Assembly: GCF_045788535.1 (NCBI RefSeq)
Contig: NZ_CP074074.1
Span: 1,178,001-1,242,000 of the forward strand
Direction: 5' to 3'
From: Allotamlana fucoidanivorans
GTDB lineage: Bacteria > Bacteroidota > Bacteroidia > Flavobacteriales > Flavobacteriaceae
DNA: 64,000 nucleotides
Every line of letters begins with the position of its first letter. Within the stretch, counting starts at the first letter, position 1. Shown one piece after another: positions 1 to 8,747 of this stretch. Position numbers and translations under genes: made by a program. The notes under the pieces were generated by a model, which was given only the letters and a program-made list of their open reading frames with translations, was not told where the DNA came from and made no database searches.

Positions 1-483
1 TGCAAACCTATCGTCTTCATCAATCCAGCCACCTCTAGAGACATAAATATCTAAAAACCCATCAGTATTCACATCTACAAAGGTAACCCCTGTATCAAAG
101 CCTTTTAGGTTTAAAATACCAGCTTGTTTTGTAATATCCTCAAATTGAAAGTTACCTTTATTTAAATAAAGTCTATTGTTCTCTGAATTTGAGGTAAAAA
201 ATAAGTCTATCAAACCATCATTGTTGATATCGCCTGCCGCAACACCGCTTCCAATATACATGTAGTTGTATTGAAAATAATTGGCGTCAACAGTTTCTTC
301 AAGGGTGTTTATAAAATCAATGCCTGTTTCTGATTGATTCAGGGTAGTGAATAATTTTGTTGAATGTTCACTTATTTCTGTAGATTCTACTTTTTTCTCA
401 TTTTCACAAGAAAATATAGAAATAGATAGAACCAAACATGTAGCTATTATGTTGAGGTTGTTTTTGAATTTGCTAACTTTCAT
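1..483 (-). CDS. FG-GAP/VCBS repeat lipoprotein, 3' end beyond the window
   Basis: The frame is open from an ATG at 483 to the window edge, giving 161 residues with the C-terminus missing. The N-terminus is a lipoprotein signal ending in SIFSC at about residue 28. Calcium-binding FG-GAP-type motifs follow, such as DINNDGLIDLFF and DVNTDGFLDIYV. Proteins of this kind (FG-GAP, often with a C-terminal ASPIC/UnbV domain) are common beside SusC/SusD pairs and are thought to sit on the outer membrane. It lies downstream of SusD but is separated by a terminator and has its own -7 element. Its exact role is unknown. Confidence 0.85.
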   Translation of the reverse strand, partial: MKVSKFKNNLNIIATCLVLSISIFSCENEKKVESTEISEHSTKLFTTLNQSETGIDFINTLEETVDANYFQYNYMYIGSGVAAGDINNDGLIDLFFTSNSENNRLYLNKGNFQFEDITKQAGILNLKGFDTGVTFVDVNTDGFLDIYVSRGGWIDEDDRFA

Positions 484-549
484 AGTATCAAATAAATGTT
501 GTTGTTAAGTAGTGTATACTTAGGGTTTTGTGGTTGTTGGAGTGCCTAA

Positions 550-557
550 CAAATATA
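550..557 (-). promoter_or_regulatory. Candidate -7 element for the FG-GAP lipoprotein
   Basis: On the minus strand this reads TATATTTG, an exact match to the Bacteroidota -7 consensus TAnnTTTG. It leaves a leader of about 60 bases before the ATG at 483. No clear -33 TTG was seen. Confidence 0.45.
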
Positions 558-583
558 ATAAATTGACTATGTAGAATTTAAAA

Positions 584-617
584 AAAACGGTAAGAAATTA
601 TTATTTCTTACCGTTTT
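584..617 (-). terminator. Rho-independent terminator after susD
   Basis: A perfect 15-bp stem (584-598 pairing with 603-617, loop TATT) is followed on the minus strand by a run of T residues. It lies just past the SusD stop codon, so it should end the susCD transcript. Confidence 0.8.
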
Positions 618-639
618 AAAAACTAACTATTTGAGAAAC

Positions 640-2169
640 TTATTTTTTAAGATTAGGATTTAAGTCAACTTCATTTTGCGGTATTGGAGCAAAATAGTTG
701 CTGGTTTCTAATGATCCTAAAATTGGATTTTGAACGTCTAATAATTCACCATCTGAGTTAAAAGAACTTTGCGGATCTCTATCAGATAAAGCTTCTTTTA
801 CACGCTCCATACGTACTAAGTCATTCCATCTAATCCATTCACCGGCAAATTCCCATTTACGTTCTGTGAAGGCTAGTTCAGCAATGTCACCGCTAGTCAC
901 ATCAACCGAAGGATCTGGAGTATTATATGGAAGACCAGCAGCTCTTCTTCTTATTTTGTTTAAGGCTTCCCAAGCTTCAGTGGTTACATTTCCTGAACGC
1001 CCAGAAGCTTCAGCATAGATTAGTAATACTTCGGCATATCTCATGTAGAAATCATTTCTGTCTGTATTAAAATCATCTAATGAGATATCTCCTGGAGGGC
1101 CTACAATTTTAGTGAATACAGGGGTAGCTTGATCGGTAAAGTTTTCCCAATCTCCCCAAACACCATCAGATCTGTAGGTGGCATCTTTACGTGCTCCTTC
1201 AGGAAAATCTTCATAAAATTTAATTTCGGCAAAAGTTTCTTGCCAACCACCAACATCTGAAGGGTTTCCTAGCTTACCAAATTTACGGTTATTCAATCCA
1301 TTTGCTCTGTTATAGGCAATGGTCCAAATACTTTCATCGTTAAATCTGTTTTCTAATGTCCATAAGTCATTTAAGTCTTCCACTAAACCAAAACCATGAG
1401 CTCCCGCATTATCCATGACTTTTTTAGCACTAGAGGCAGCTTCTGCATATTTTGATGTATTTTTTTCTGGAAATCCAGCCCAGTCTAGGTATAAGCGCGC
1501 TAACATAGCACGTGCAGATCCAGAATTTGGTCTAGGAGCACCTTTTTGTACATCAGGGTATTTAGCAGGTAATAATTCTTCTGCTCGAAGTAAGTCAGAT
1601 TCTATTTGCTGGTATACTTCTTCTTGAGTTGAAAGACCAATGTTAAAATCGGGTATTGAGGTTAAAGGAAGGGGTATAGTTCCATGTATTCTGGTTAGAT
1701 GAAAAAACATAACACCTCTAAGGAAGTGCACTTCACCAATTAATCTATCTTGTGCATCTTGATCAGGTAAATTTAAACCAGCAGCACTTTCAAGGGCATT
1801 ATTGGCAGCTCTTACCATGGCATAAATATCACGCCAGTTGGACGCGATTCTTCCATTAGTAGGTGCTACAACGCGTTGATCAAACTCTCGAAAATCAGCT
1901 TTGTTACTTACTCTATGGGTTGTGATGTCATCACCAGACCAACCATTTACAAAAAAAGTTGACCATTGTGATGCATTTCTTAGTCTAGAATAAATTCCAG
2001 TTACACCGAGTTCTAATTCCTCCTGAAGGGTATATTGACCAGGTGCTAACCTTGAAATGGTAGGGTCTTCTTCCAAATCAGCACAATTCTGAACGGAGAT
2101 TACCAATAAAAGAACCAATATAGATAGTGCTTTTACTTTAATATATCTGAAAAATTCAATGTTTTTCAT
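640..2169 (-). CDS. SusD/RagB family outer-membrane glycan-binding lipoprotein
   Basis: SusD-type proteins form the surface lid over the SusC channel and capture oligosaccharides for import. The body shows the RagB/SusD pattern: helical TPR-like segments with W-R-D-I-Y in the N-terminal third, a FLRGVMFFHLTRIHG segment, and the C-terminal RRRAAGLP / ERKWEFAGEWIRWNDLVR region. I prefer the ATG at 2169 over the one at 2199, because it places a hydrophobic lipoprotein signal near the start, ending at a cysteine (VQNC). It follows SusC by 35 bases in the same operon. The glycan is not evident from the sequence; the neighbouring sulfatase suggests a sulfated one (inference). Confidence 0.93.
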   Translation of the reverse strand: MKNIEFFRYIKVKALSILVLLLVISVQNCADLEEDPTISRLAPGQYTLQEELELGVTGIYSRLRNASQWSTFFVNGWSGDDITTHRVSNKADFREFDQRVVAPTNGRIASNWRDIYAMVRAANNALESAAGLNLPDQDAQDRLIGEVHFLRGVMFFHLTRIHGTIPLPLTSIPDFNIGLSTQEEVYQQIESDLLRAEELLPAKYPDVQKGAPRPNSGSARAMLARLYLDWAGFPEKNTSKYAEAASSAKKVMDNAGAHGFGLVEDLNDLWTLENRFNDESIWTIAYNRANGLNNRKFGKLGNPSDVGGWQETFAEIKFYEDFPEGARKDATYRSDGVWGDWENFTDQATPVFTKIVGPPGDISLDDFNTDRNDFYMRYAEVLLIYAEASGRSGNVTTEAWEALNKIRRRAAGLPYNTPDPSVDVTSGDIAELAFTERKWEFAGEWIRWNDLVRMERVKEALSDRDPQSSFNSDGELLDVQNPILGSLETSNYFAPIPQNEVDLNPNLKK

Positions 2170-2204
2170 ATTATTTATAATTTTTATTTTTTTAAACAAT
2201 TCTT

Positions 2205-5200
2205 TTAAAATCCAAATTTAACACCTAAAGAAAATGTACGAGGATTTGGATAAGCTCCTACATTGATACCGGCAGCTACATCAACATTACCTGCATTATT
2301 TGCTGGTCTTGAGGTGTGTTCTGGATCATAACCTGTGTAATCGGTGATTAAGAAAAGGTTTTGACCAGATGCATAAAGTTTCAAATAGTCAATTGTACTA
2401 AAAAGATCATTAAATGTATAACCTATAGATAAATTGCTTAATCGAATAAAATCTCCCTTTTCAACAAATCTTGTAGAGCCAATTTCATTACGTCCACCAG
2501 CTGGAATGTCAGTTTCATTTGTTGCGGTCCATTGGTTCACTTGATCTGCAGCTAAGAAACTTCTCTGGTTTCCTGTATTACCAACTATAATCCCTTGAAC
2601 GGCATTTAACACGTCAAATCCATGAACGCCTTGGAAAAACACATTAAAATCCCAGTTTTTATATGTAAGTGTGTTGTTGAATCCCCAAAAAGTATTTGGT
2701 GTACCATTACCAATAACACCAAAAACCAAATTGTTGTCATCATCTAACAGATATTTAGCATCTCCAGGGATGGCAATAGGTTCACCAGTTTCATTAACAG
2801 GAATATTGTCGGTAGATTTCCAAGTGCCTAAGAAAGTAGCTCCCCAAAATTGACCAATAGGCTCGCCTACCTGAATTCTATTCCATCTTCTTTGCTGACC
2901 ATCAACACTTTCAAAAGAGCCTTGAATTTCATCAACATCACCTAAATCGATTACTTTGTTTTTTACATATGAGAAAGTGAATACTGAGTTCCAGTTAAAA
3001 TTATCATTTTGAATAATGGTTCCGTTTAAAGAAATATCAAAACCTTTATTCTCTATTTCTCCTAAATTTTGTTTAATAAACCCTCCTCCATTTGTGTCAG
3101 GTACCGGAACATCTAGTAATAAATCTTCAGTGTTTTTAACATAATAGTCTAATGATAAGTTTGCTCTACCATTGAAAAGACCTAGATCAACACCCACATT
3201 GGTTTGTGTAGTAGTTTCCCAAGTTAAATCTGGATTGCCATATCCATCTGGGGCAGATCCAGGCTGTACATTGGCACCGTCAAAAGCATAGGTGCTATTT
3301 ATTGTAACTGTTGGGAAAGTAGTGTAAGGAGCAATGTTTTCATTACCCACTTGTCCCCAGCCTGCTCTAAGACTCAAACCTGTAAAAGTGTCTCCTTCAC
3401 CTAACATATTAGAAAAGTTATATCTTGCCGATACTGAAGGAAAAACACCATTTCTTTTTCCGGATCTAAATTTAGATGATGAATCAGAACGAACTGTACC
3501 AGTTAAAAAGAATACATCATTGTATATGTATTCGGCTCTACCCATTATGGACTCTAAGGCTGATTTAGAGTAATTGTTATTAAAATTTCTTGCAGCAGCA
3601 AGTTCTCCTAAATAAAACCCTAAAGGAAGTGATAAGTCATTACCATTATAAGCATTCCATCTGCTTTCAAAACCAGAAAACTCATAAACACCTGTTACTT
3701 TTACATCATGTTTATCAGCAAATAATTGATGCCAAGTTAAAATGTTACTCACCTGGTGCGTTGTGTTTTTGGCATTGCCAAAACTAACATCGTTTAATGG
3801 GTGGTCTAACACATATGATTCTGTGGCATTATTGATGGTTGAAGCACCGGCCAGTAAAGTGTAGTTAAAGGCGTCGTTGATATCCCAATTCAAGTTAAAA
3901 TTAACGTTTAGTCTATCGTTGATGCTATTTCTGTCAGTGGTGTTAATGTCCTCGATTGGATTTTGATTAAGTGATGCTAATGATCGAGTTGAAAATCTGT
4001 TATATTGTCCGTTTTCATCAAATATAGGTGTTGTAGGATCCCATGTCAATGCTTTCACAACTAAACTACCTTGAAAACGATTTAAGGCTGTAATGTCATT
4101 TTTGGTATTGGCTCTAGTTGCGAATACATTTAAACCGATTTTAAAATTATCGGCTATATTTGAGTTTACATTCGCACGAACCGAATATCTTTCAAAACCT
4201 GTACTTTTTACAATTCCTTCTTCATTTACGTAATTTCCTGAAAGGAAATAGTTGATTTTCCCTTCTGATCCGCTTGCAGATAATTGAACGTTATTAGAAA
4301 GACCTGTTTGAAAAAGTTCTCTTTGATAGTCTGTTCCGCCGCTTGCCGCTAAATCACTGATTTCAGAATCTGAAAATATTGGTGAACCACCAACACGAAC
4401 ACGTCTGCTGTTCTCAATTCTTGCAAAATTTGCTGCATTTAGCGTAGGAAGGTATTCTGGAACAGAAGATATTGTGGTAAAATAATCTACATCTATTTTA
4501 GATTTCCCTTTACCTTTCTTCGTGGTTACCATAATTACCCCGTTAGCACCTCTCGATCCATAGATAGCTGTTGCGGATGCATCTTTTAATACATCCATAG
4601 AAGCAATGTCATTTGGGTTTATGGTGCTTAAATCTCCGCCAATAATACCATCAATAACTACTAATGGACTGTTATCTTGATTAATAGAGTTTACTCCACG
4701 AACCCTAACTTTAATGGCTGCACCAGGAGCACCACCTTGTCTTGATACCGTTACACCAGCAGCTCTACCTGATAAAGCGTCTTCAACACGGGTTAATGGT
4801 TGCTTTTCAAATGATTTAGCAGAAACCTGAGAAACAGCTCCTGTGAGGTCACTTTTTTTAGCAGTACCATATCCAATAACAACCACTTCGTCAAGTTCTG
4901 CCGCATCTTCAATAAGGGTTACGTTGATTTTAGTTTGGTTGCCAACCGTAATAGATTGGGTAACGTAGCCAATGAAAGAGATTTCTAGAACATCAGAAGC
5001 TGATGCTGAAATACTGAAATTTCCATCAAAATCGGTGACAGATCCAGTAGTTGTTCCCTTTACGATAACGTTTGCGCCAGGGATGCCAACACCAGCTTCG
5101 TCAACAACAGTTCCATTAATGGTTTGTTGTGCATTTGCATGATGAAAACTCATAAACATGAGAAGCGCTCCAAGCAAGAAGCTACGTCTCAAAAACAGAG

Positions 5201-5216
5201 TAATTTGTTTTTTCAT
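2205..5216 (-). CDS. SusC/RagA family TonB-linked outer-membrane transporter
   Basis: 1003 residues, typical for the family. A signal peptide ends near residue 29 (HHANAQ). A carboxypeptidase-regulatory-like domain follows (about 32-110, TINGTVVDEAGVGIPGANV), then a TonB-box/plug region with the SusC signature DVLKDASATAIYGSRGANGV near residues 210-230, and a long beta-barrel ending in LGVKFGF with a terminal aromatic residue. It imports oligosaccharides using TonB energy. It is first in an operon with SusD. The 445-bp upstream gap should hold the promoter; no regulator gene is directly linked apart from an AraC remnant further upstream. Confidence 0.96.
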   Translation of the reverse strand: MKKQITLFLRRSFLLGALLMFMSFHHANAQQTINGTVVDEAGVGIPGANVIVKGTTTGSVTDFDGNFSISASASDVLEISFIGYVTQSITVGNQTKINVTLIEDAAELDEVVVIGYGTAKKSDLTGAVSQVSAKSFEKQPLTRVEDALSGRAAGVTVSRQGGAPGAAIKVRVRGVNSINQDNSPLVVIDGIIGGDLSTINPNDIASMDVLKDASATAIYGSRGANGVIMVTTKKGKGKSKIDVDYFTTISSVPEYLPTLNAANFARIENSRRVRVGGSPIFSDSEISDLAASGGTDYQRELFQTGLSNNVQLSASGSEGKINYFLSGNYVNEEGIVKSTGFERYSVRANVNSNIADNFKIGLNVFATRANTKNDITALNRFQGSLVVKALTWDPTTPIFDENGQYNRFSTRSLASLNQNPIEDINTTDRNSINDRLNVNFNLNWDINDAFNYTLLAGASTINNATESYVLDHPLNDVSFGNAKNTTHQVSNILTWHQLFADKHDVKVTGVYEFSGFESRWNAYNGNDLSLPLGFYLGELAAARNFNNNYSKSALESIMGRAEYIYNDVFFLTGTVRSDSSSKFRSGKRNGVFPSVSARYNFSNMLGEGDTFTGLSLRAGWGQVGNENIAPYTTFPTVTINSTYAFDGANVQPGSAPDGYGNPDLTWETTTQTNVGVDLGLFNGRANLSLDYYVKNTEDLLLDVPVPDTNGGGFIKQNLGEIENKGFDISLNGTIIQNDNFNWNSVFTFSYVKNKVIDLGDVDEIQGSFESVDGQQRRWNRIQVGEPIGQFWGATFLGTWKSTDNIPVNETGEPIAIPGDAKYLLDDDNNLVFGVIGNGTPNTFWGFNNTLTYKNWDFNVFFQGVHGFDVLNAVQGIIVGNTGNQRSFLAADQVNQWTATNETDIPAGGRNEIGSTRFVEKGDFIRLSNLSIGYTFNDLFSTIDYLKLYASGQNLFLITDYTGYDPEHTSRPANNAGNVDVAAGINVGAYPNPRTFSLGVKFGF

Positions 5217-5661
5217 AATTGTTTAGTTTTAGTTTAATTGTTAATAAATTAGTGAGTTTAAGGGTCTAAATATAGTAATGTGATTTTAATTTTTATAGGT
5301 AAAAATAAATTTTATGACAAAAAAACAGATATAAATTTTGTGTAAAAATATTTTTTTGTAGTTTTTATTTATGTAAAAAACTGATAATGAAAGTTTTAAA
5401 ATAATTTTTTTAATTTTTATTGTAGGGTTTAATATTCAAAAAAAAAACTAGTTTCAAATATAAAATTGGTGTAGTTCATTTTCTATTTGTAAAACACCTC
5501 TTATTGCTTTGGATAAAAAAAAATAAAAAACAGGTTTAGTAGTTGTTATATATTACCTTCAACTGGTATTATTTTACCAATTTAGTATATTTTACAATAT
5601 AAAAATGTTAATACCGAAATAAAAATGTTCGCTTATTGCAAGTTAATCATTCAGGATGCTA
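5217..5661. other. AT-rich intergenic gap upstream of susC
   Basis: This 445-bp stretch has no supportable gene. On the minus strand a weak -7-like TATATTTA lies at 5267-5274, about 50 bases before the susC start. The rest is A/T runs; I see no clear terminator after the sulfatase-SMP-30 gene. Confidence 0.5.
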
Positions 5662-7992
5662 TTATTTAGCATAAGGCTTAAGGTTCACTCGTAGCAATAA
5701 ATCATCTGAAACAATAAATAGAAATCTACCATCTTCACTAAATTCACAATTACCGGTTGCTTTATTTGTTTTGATAGTGCCTAAATGTTTGCCTTTAGGT
5801 GTGACAATAAGAACGCCATCTGGGCCAGCAAAAAAGAGATTCCCGTTTTTGTCTAGTTTAATACCATCTGGGCATTGCTTGCTCAGGCTTTTTTCACGAA
5901 GTTCGGTAACATCAAATAGAATCCTTTTACTAACTAATTTACCGGGAGCAAGAATATCAAAGGCAAATATTTTTGGAAAACTCGTATTGGAGTCGCCAAC
6001 ATATAGGGTCTTGTTATCATGAGAAATGGCCACTCCATTTGGGAATTTTATATCTCTATCTAAAAGAATGACAGTGCTATCTTTCTTTGAGTAAAAAAAT
6101 ACGCCACTAAATCCTAGATCGCTTTTAGCGTCTTTAAGTCCGTATGTAGGATCGGTGAAGTAAATGTTTCCTTGTGAGTCAAAGGTTAAATCATTGGGTG
6201 AATTGAATTTTTTTCCATTATAATTTGTAATGAAAGGTTCATATTTAGGTGTTAACGAATCTTTCAAGCTGATTAATTTACTTATAACACGGTCTCCTTG
6301 CTGGCATAGTATTAGATTCCCTTCAGCATCAACACCCAATCCATTGGCGCCTTTACCTCCTCTAGGCCATGGGTTAATATCAGGACCTGTATAACCCGAG
6401 GGATTTAAGTAAAGGTTTAATCCTTTTAAATCATTCCATTGGTACACCTTATTTTCTGGAACATCTGTAAATAACAATGTTTGTTCTTTTGGAAGCCAAA
6501 CAGGACCTTCGGCCCAATTAAATCCTTTAGCCACCAAATCAATGCGAGCATGTATTGAAACTATTGAATCAAAAGCAGGATCTAAACGTTCAATACTTCC
6601 ATAGGTAGGGTATTTTTTGAGGGAATCTATAATAGTTTCAAAACGTTGTTTAACTTTTTTTGTATGCTGATTTAAAGTAAAAGTATTTAAAGGTTTTAAT
6701 TCTTGTTTGTCTTTTTCAACATTATAAAACCGACCATCACCATAAAGCTTGTATGTTTTATTCAGTACAAATTCGGCTGGATTAATATGGTCTTTACCTG
6801 CACCAGGCTTAGGATTGTAATTCATATAAACCCAATCGCGCCTATTTGAGGACTCTCCTTTTAAGGTAGGGTAGAAACTTTGACCGTCTGTAATAAAGTC
6901 TTCAGGTATTTTTTTACCAGCCACATCAAGCATTGTCGGTAAAAAATCTATAGCATCAATTAATATCTCAGCTGTTTGTTCTTTTTGAATATGTCCTGGC
7001 CAGTTGGCTATAAAGGGCACTTTTATACCTGTTTCTATAGTTAGTCCTTTTCCACCTTGAATATATTGTTGGTTTGCTTTTGAAAAAATGGTTTGGTGCG
7101 TTCCATTATCAGAATACACCATAACCAAAGTGTTATCTCTAAGCCCTTGTTTTTCTAAGTTTGTGATTATTTTTCCAATAATCTTATCTGCATAAGCCAC
7201 CATGTCTTTAAAGTTAGTGGTGTCTTTCTGTAATCGTTTCTCTGGAGTACTCCATGCTTTACTTTGGGGTGTAGGTGTAAATGGGTCATGCGTTAAGGCC
7301 ATGGGGTAATACACAAAAAAAGGTTTTCCTTTTTGTTTATTAATAAAGTCATTTATAAAATCTGAAAAAATATCTGGACCATATTTGTTTGTTGTGTCTG
7401 ATAAAAATGTACCATTTTGTAATATGGTTGGATTGGCATAGCGAGACCCTTTATTTTCGGTATGCCCCGTATGCCATAAACAGTATGCGTCAAAGCCAGC
7501 ATGCTCCACTTGCATACCGGTTCCTCTTCTAAATTCTGAACCAGGATAGCTTACAGGGTCGTAACTTTGCAGCTGCCATTTACCTGCTATACAGGTGGCG
7601 TAACCAGCGTCTTGCATTAAATGCCCAAAGGTTTTTTGATCTGGATTCAAAATTCCAAAGGCTGTCCAATTACGGTAGTTGTATTTACCCGTCATTAATT
7701 TTACACGGGTATTGGTACATAGAGGCTGTGCATAGGCTTGAATAAACAACATGCCTGTTTTTGCCAATTGATCTATGTTTGGTGTTTTATATGATGTGCC
7801 GCCATAGGCACCAACACATTCATAACCCAAATCATCTAACATGATGAGTATAATATTGGGTCTTTTATTGGAGTTTGTTTGTAATTGGTAAGCCCATGAT
7901 GTATAGCCCATGCACATGGAAACAATGCAATATGCTATTAGTTTTAACACTGTACGGTTGATGTGCAGATTATTTATCAAGAATAATTTCAT
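5662..7992 (-). CDS. Sulfatase fused to an SMP-30/gluconolactonase domain
   Basis: 776 residues in one open frame. An N-terminal membrane-targeting segment (about 12-35) precedes a family S1 sulfatase (about 45-430): D53-D54 metal ligands, the catalytic position C92 in C-T-N-T-R, K139 (AGKW), H235 (LTHDPF) and D295-N296 (YSDNG). The standard motif is C/S-x-P/A-x-R, so asparagine replaces the third residue. From about 480 to 776 lies an SMP-30/gluconolactonase/LRE beta-propeller with the expected metal ligands E495 (AEGPVW), N600 (NSPNDL) and D709 (CPDGI). Sulfatases hydrolyse sulfate esters; SMP-30 enzymes open sugar lactones. The fusion suggests two steps on one sulfated sugar (inference). 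It lies near susCD but across a 445-bp gap. Confidence 0.88.
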   Translation of the reverse strand: MKLFLINNLHINRTVLKLIAYCIVSMCMGYTSWAYQLQTNSNKRPNIILIMLDDLGYECVGAYGGTSYKTPNIDQLAKTGMLFIQAYAQPLCTNTRVKLMTGKYNYRNWTAFGILNPDQKTFGHLMQDAGYATCIAGKWQLQSYDPVSYPGSEFRRGTGMQVEHAGFDAYCLWHTGHTENKGSRYANPTILQNGTFLSDTTNKYGPDIFSDFINDFINKQKGKPFFVYYPMALTHDPFTPTPQSKAWSTPEKRLQKDTTNFKDMVAYADKIIGKIITNLEKQGLRDNTLVMVYSDNGTHQTIFSKANQQYIQGGKGLTIETGIKVPFIANWPGHIQKEQTAEILIDAIDFLPTMLDVAGKKIPEDFITDGQSFYPTLKGESSNRRDWVYMNYNPKPGAGKDHINPAEFVLNKTYKLYGDGRFYNVEKDKQELKPLNTFTLNQHTKKVKQRFETIIDSLKKYPTYGSIERLDPAFDSIVSIHARIDLVAKGFNWAEGPVWLPKEQTLLFTDVPENKVYQWNDLKGLNLYLNPSGYTGPDINPWPRGGKGANGLGVDAEGNLILCQQGDRVISKLISLKDSLTPKYEPFITNYNGKKFNSPNDLTFDSQGNIYFTDPTYGLKDAKSDLGFSGVFFYSKKDSTVILLDRDIKFPNGVAISHDNKTLYVGDSNTSFPKIFAFDILAPGKLVSKRILFDVTELREKSLSKQCPDGIKLDKNGNLFFAGPDGVLIVTPKGKHLGTIKTNKATGNCEFSEDGRFLFIVSDDLLLRVNLKPYAK

Positions 7993-8101
7993 TTTTCTTA
8001 TCAGATGATTTGTTCTTTTTTAAGTATTCACTAGGCAGCAGACCAAATTGGTTTTTAAAACATTTAGAAAAATAGGATCCTGTATTGAATCCAGTTGTCG
8101 A
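7970..8101 (-). pseudogene. C-terminal remnant of an AraC-type regulator
   Basis: The minus-strand frame reads TTGFNTGSYFSKCFKNQFG followed by LLPSEYLKK and a stop at 7970-7972. This is the recognisable second helix-turn-helix of AraC-type domains, as found at the C-termini of hybrid two-component regulators of polysaccharide loci. Everything upstream is missing: an in-frame stop lies at 8108-8110, just before the homology starts. The remnant overlaps the first 23 bases of the sulfatase gene, so the intact regulator once ran directly into it. Whether it came from a hybrid regulator or a stand-alone AraC protein cannot be decided. Confidence 0.8.
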
Positions 8102-8182
8102 CTTCCCCTAAATAGAACTGTTAGTTTTTCCAAAATTATTCATTTTTTCGTTTTAAAAGTAGTTTGATTTTTGGGGAAGCTT
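8099..8182. repeat. Deletion scar with short inverted ends, possible IS or MITE remnant
   Basis: About 80 bp lie exactly between the SusC head and the AraC tail. The edges read CTTCCCCTAAAT on the left and, in inverse, CTTCCCCAAAAA on the right, an imperfect terminal inverted repeat. The interior is AT-rich and codes for nothing recognisable. The arrangement fits an element that landed in, or mediated loss of, the missing DNA. The family is not identified. Confidence 0.5.
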
Positions 8183-8439
8183 ACAAAATAACTTACCACT
8201 AGCACCGCATTACTAGAGGTTTTTAGTGAGAAGTTACCATCAAAGTCGGTTTGGGCGCCATGTGTCGTGTTTTTTTCTACAATATTTGCACCAGCCAAGG
8301 GTACGCCAGATTCGTCTACCACCGTACCGTTGATGGTCAATTCTTGGGCACTCACCATGGTGGTACCAGTGAGTAGTGCCATAAACAACATCAATAGCTG
8401 ATGTTTGAATTTTAGTTTGAGTAATTTGCTTGATTTCAT
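8140..8439 (-). pseudogene. N-terminal fragment of a SusC-type transporter
   Basis: The first ~85 residues are a SusC start: signal peptide (MALLTGTTMVSAQ) and a carboxypeptidase-regulatory-like domain (TINGTVVDESGVPLAGANI, DFDGNFSLKT). Homology stops at VVSY where the family continues with GF; the last ~17 residues are unrelated and read into the 8099-8182 scar before a stop. A full SusC is about 1000 residues, so the plug and barrel are lost. I take the start at 8439 (MKSSKLL) because it gives a standard signal peptide. A signal peptide plus one domain might still be made, but transport is impossible. Confidence 0.85.
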
Positions 8440-8747
8440 AAGCATCAAATGTTTAGTTTTAGTTAATAAATCTATTAACACAAACTTAACATTGATATAA
8501 ATTCATAGATGCAACATATTGTCAAATCCATGTAACAAATTGATAAATCCTTTATGAATCAGGCGTACCCTTGGCTGGTGGAAGTATTTAAGCGAAGTAA
8601 AATCTTATAAAAAGGTATTTTTGTAAGTGCAAAAAAATAACACGCGTTTTAACCCAAAATAATTGTAGAATTTAGGGAGATGGCTTGTTCCAAGAATGGT
8701 TATGTTTTATAAGGGCTTCTAGGATATCTTAATATAAAAAGAAGATA

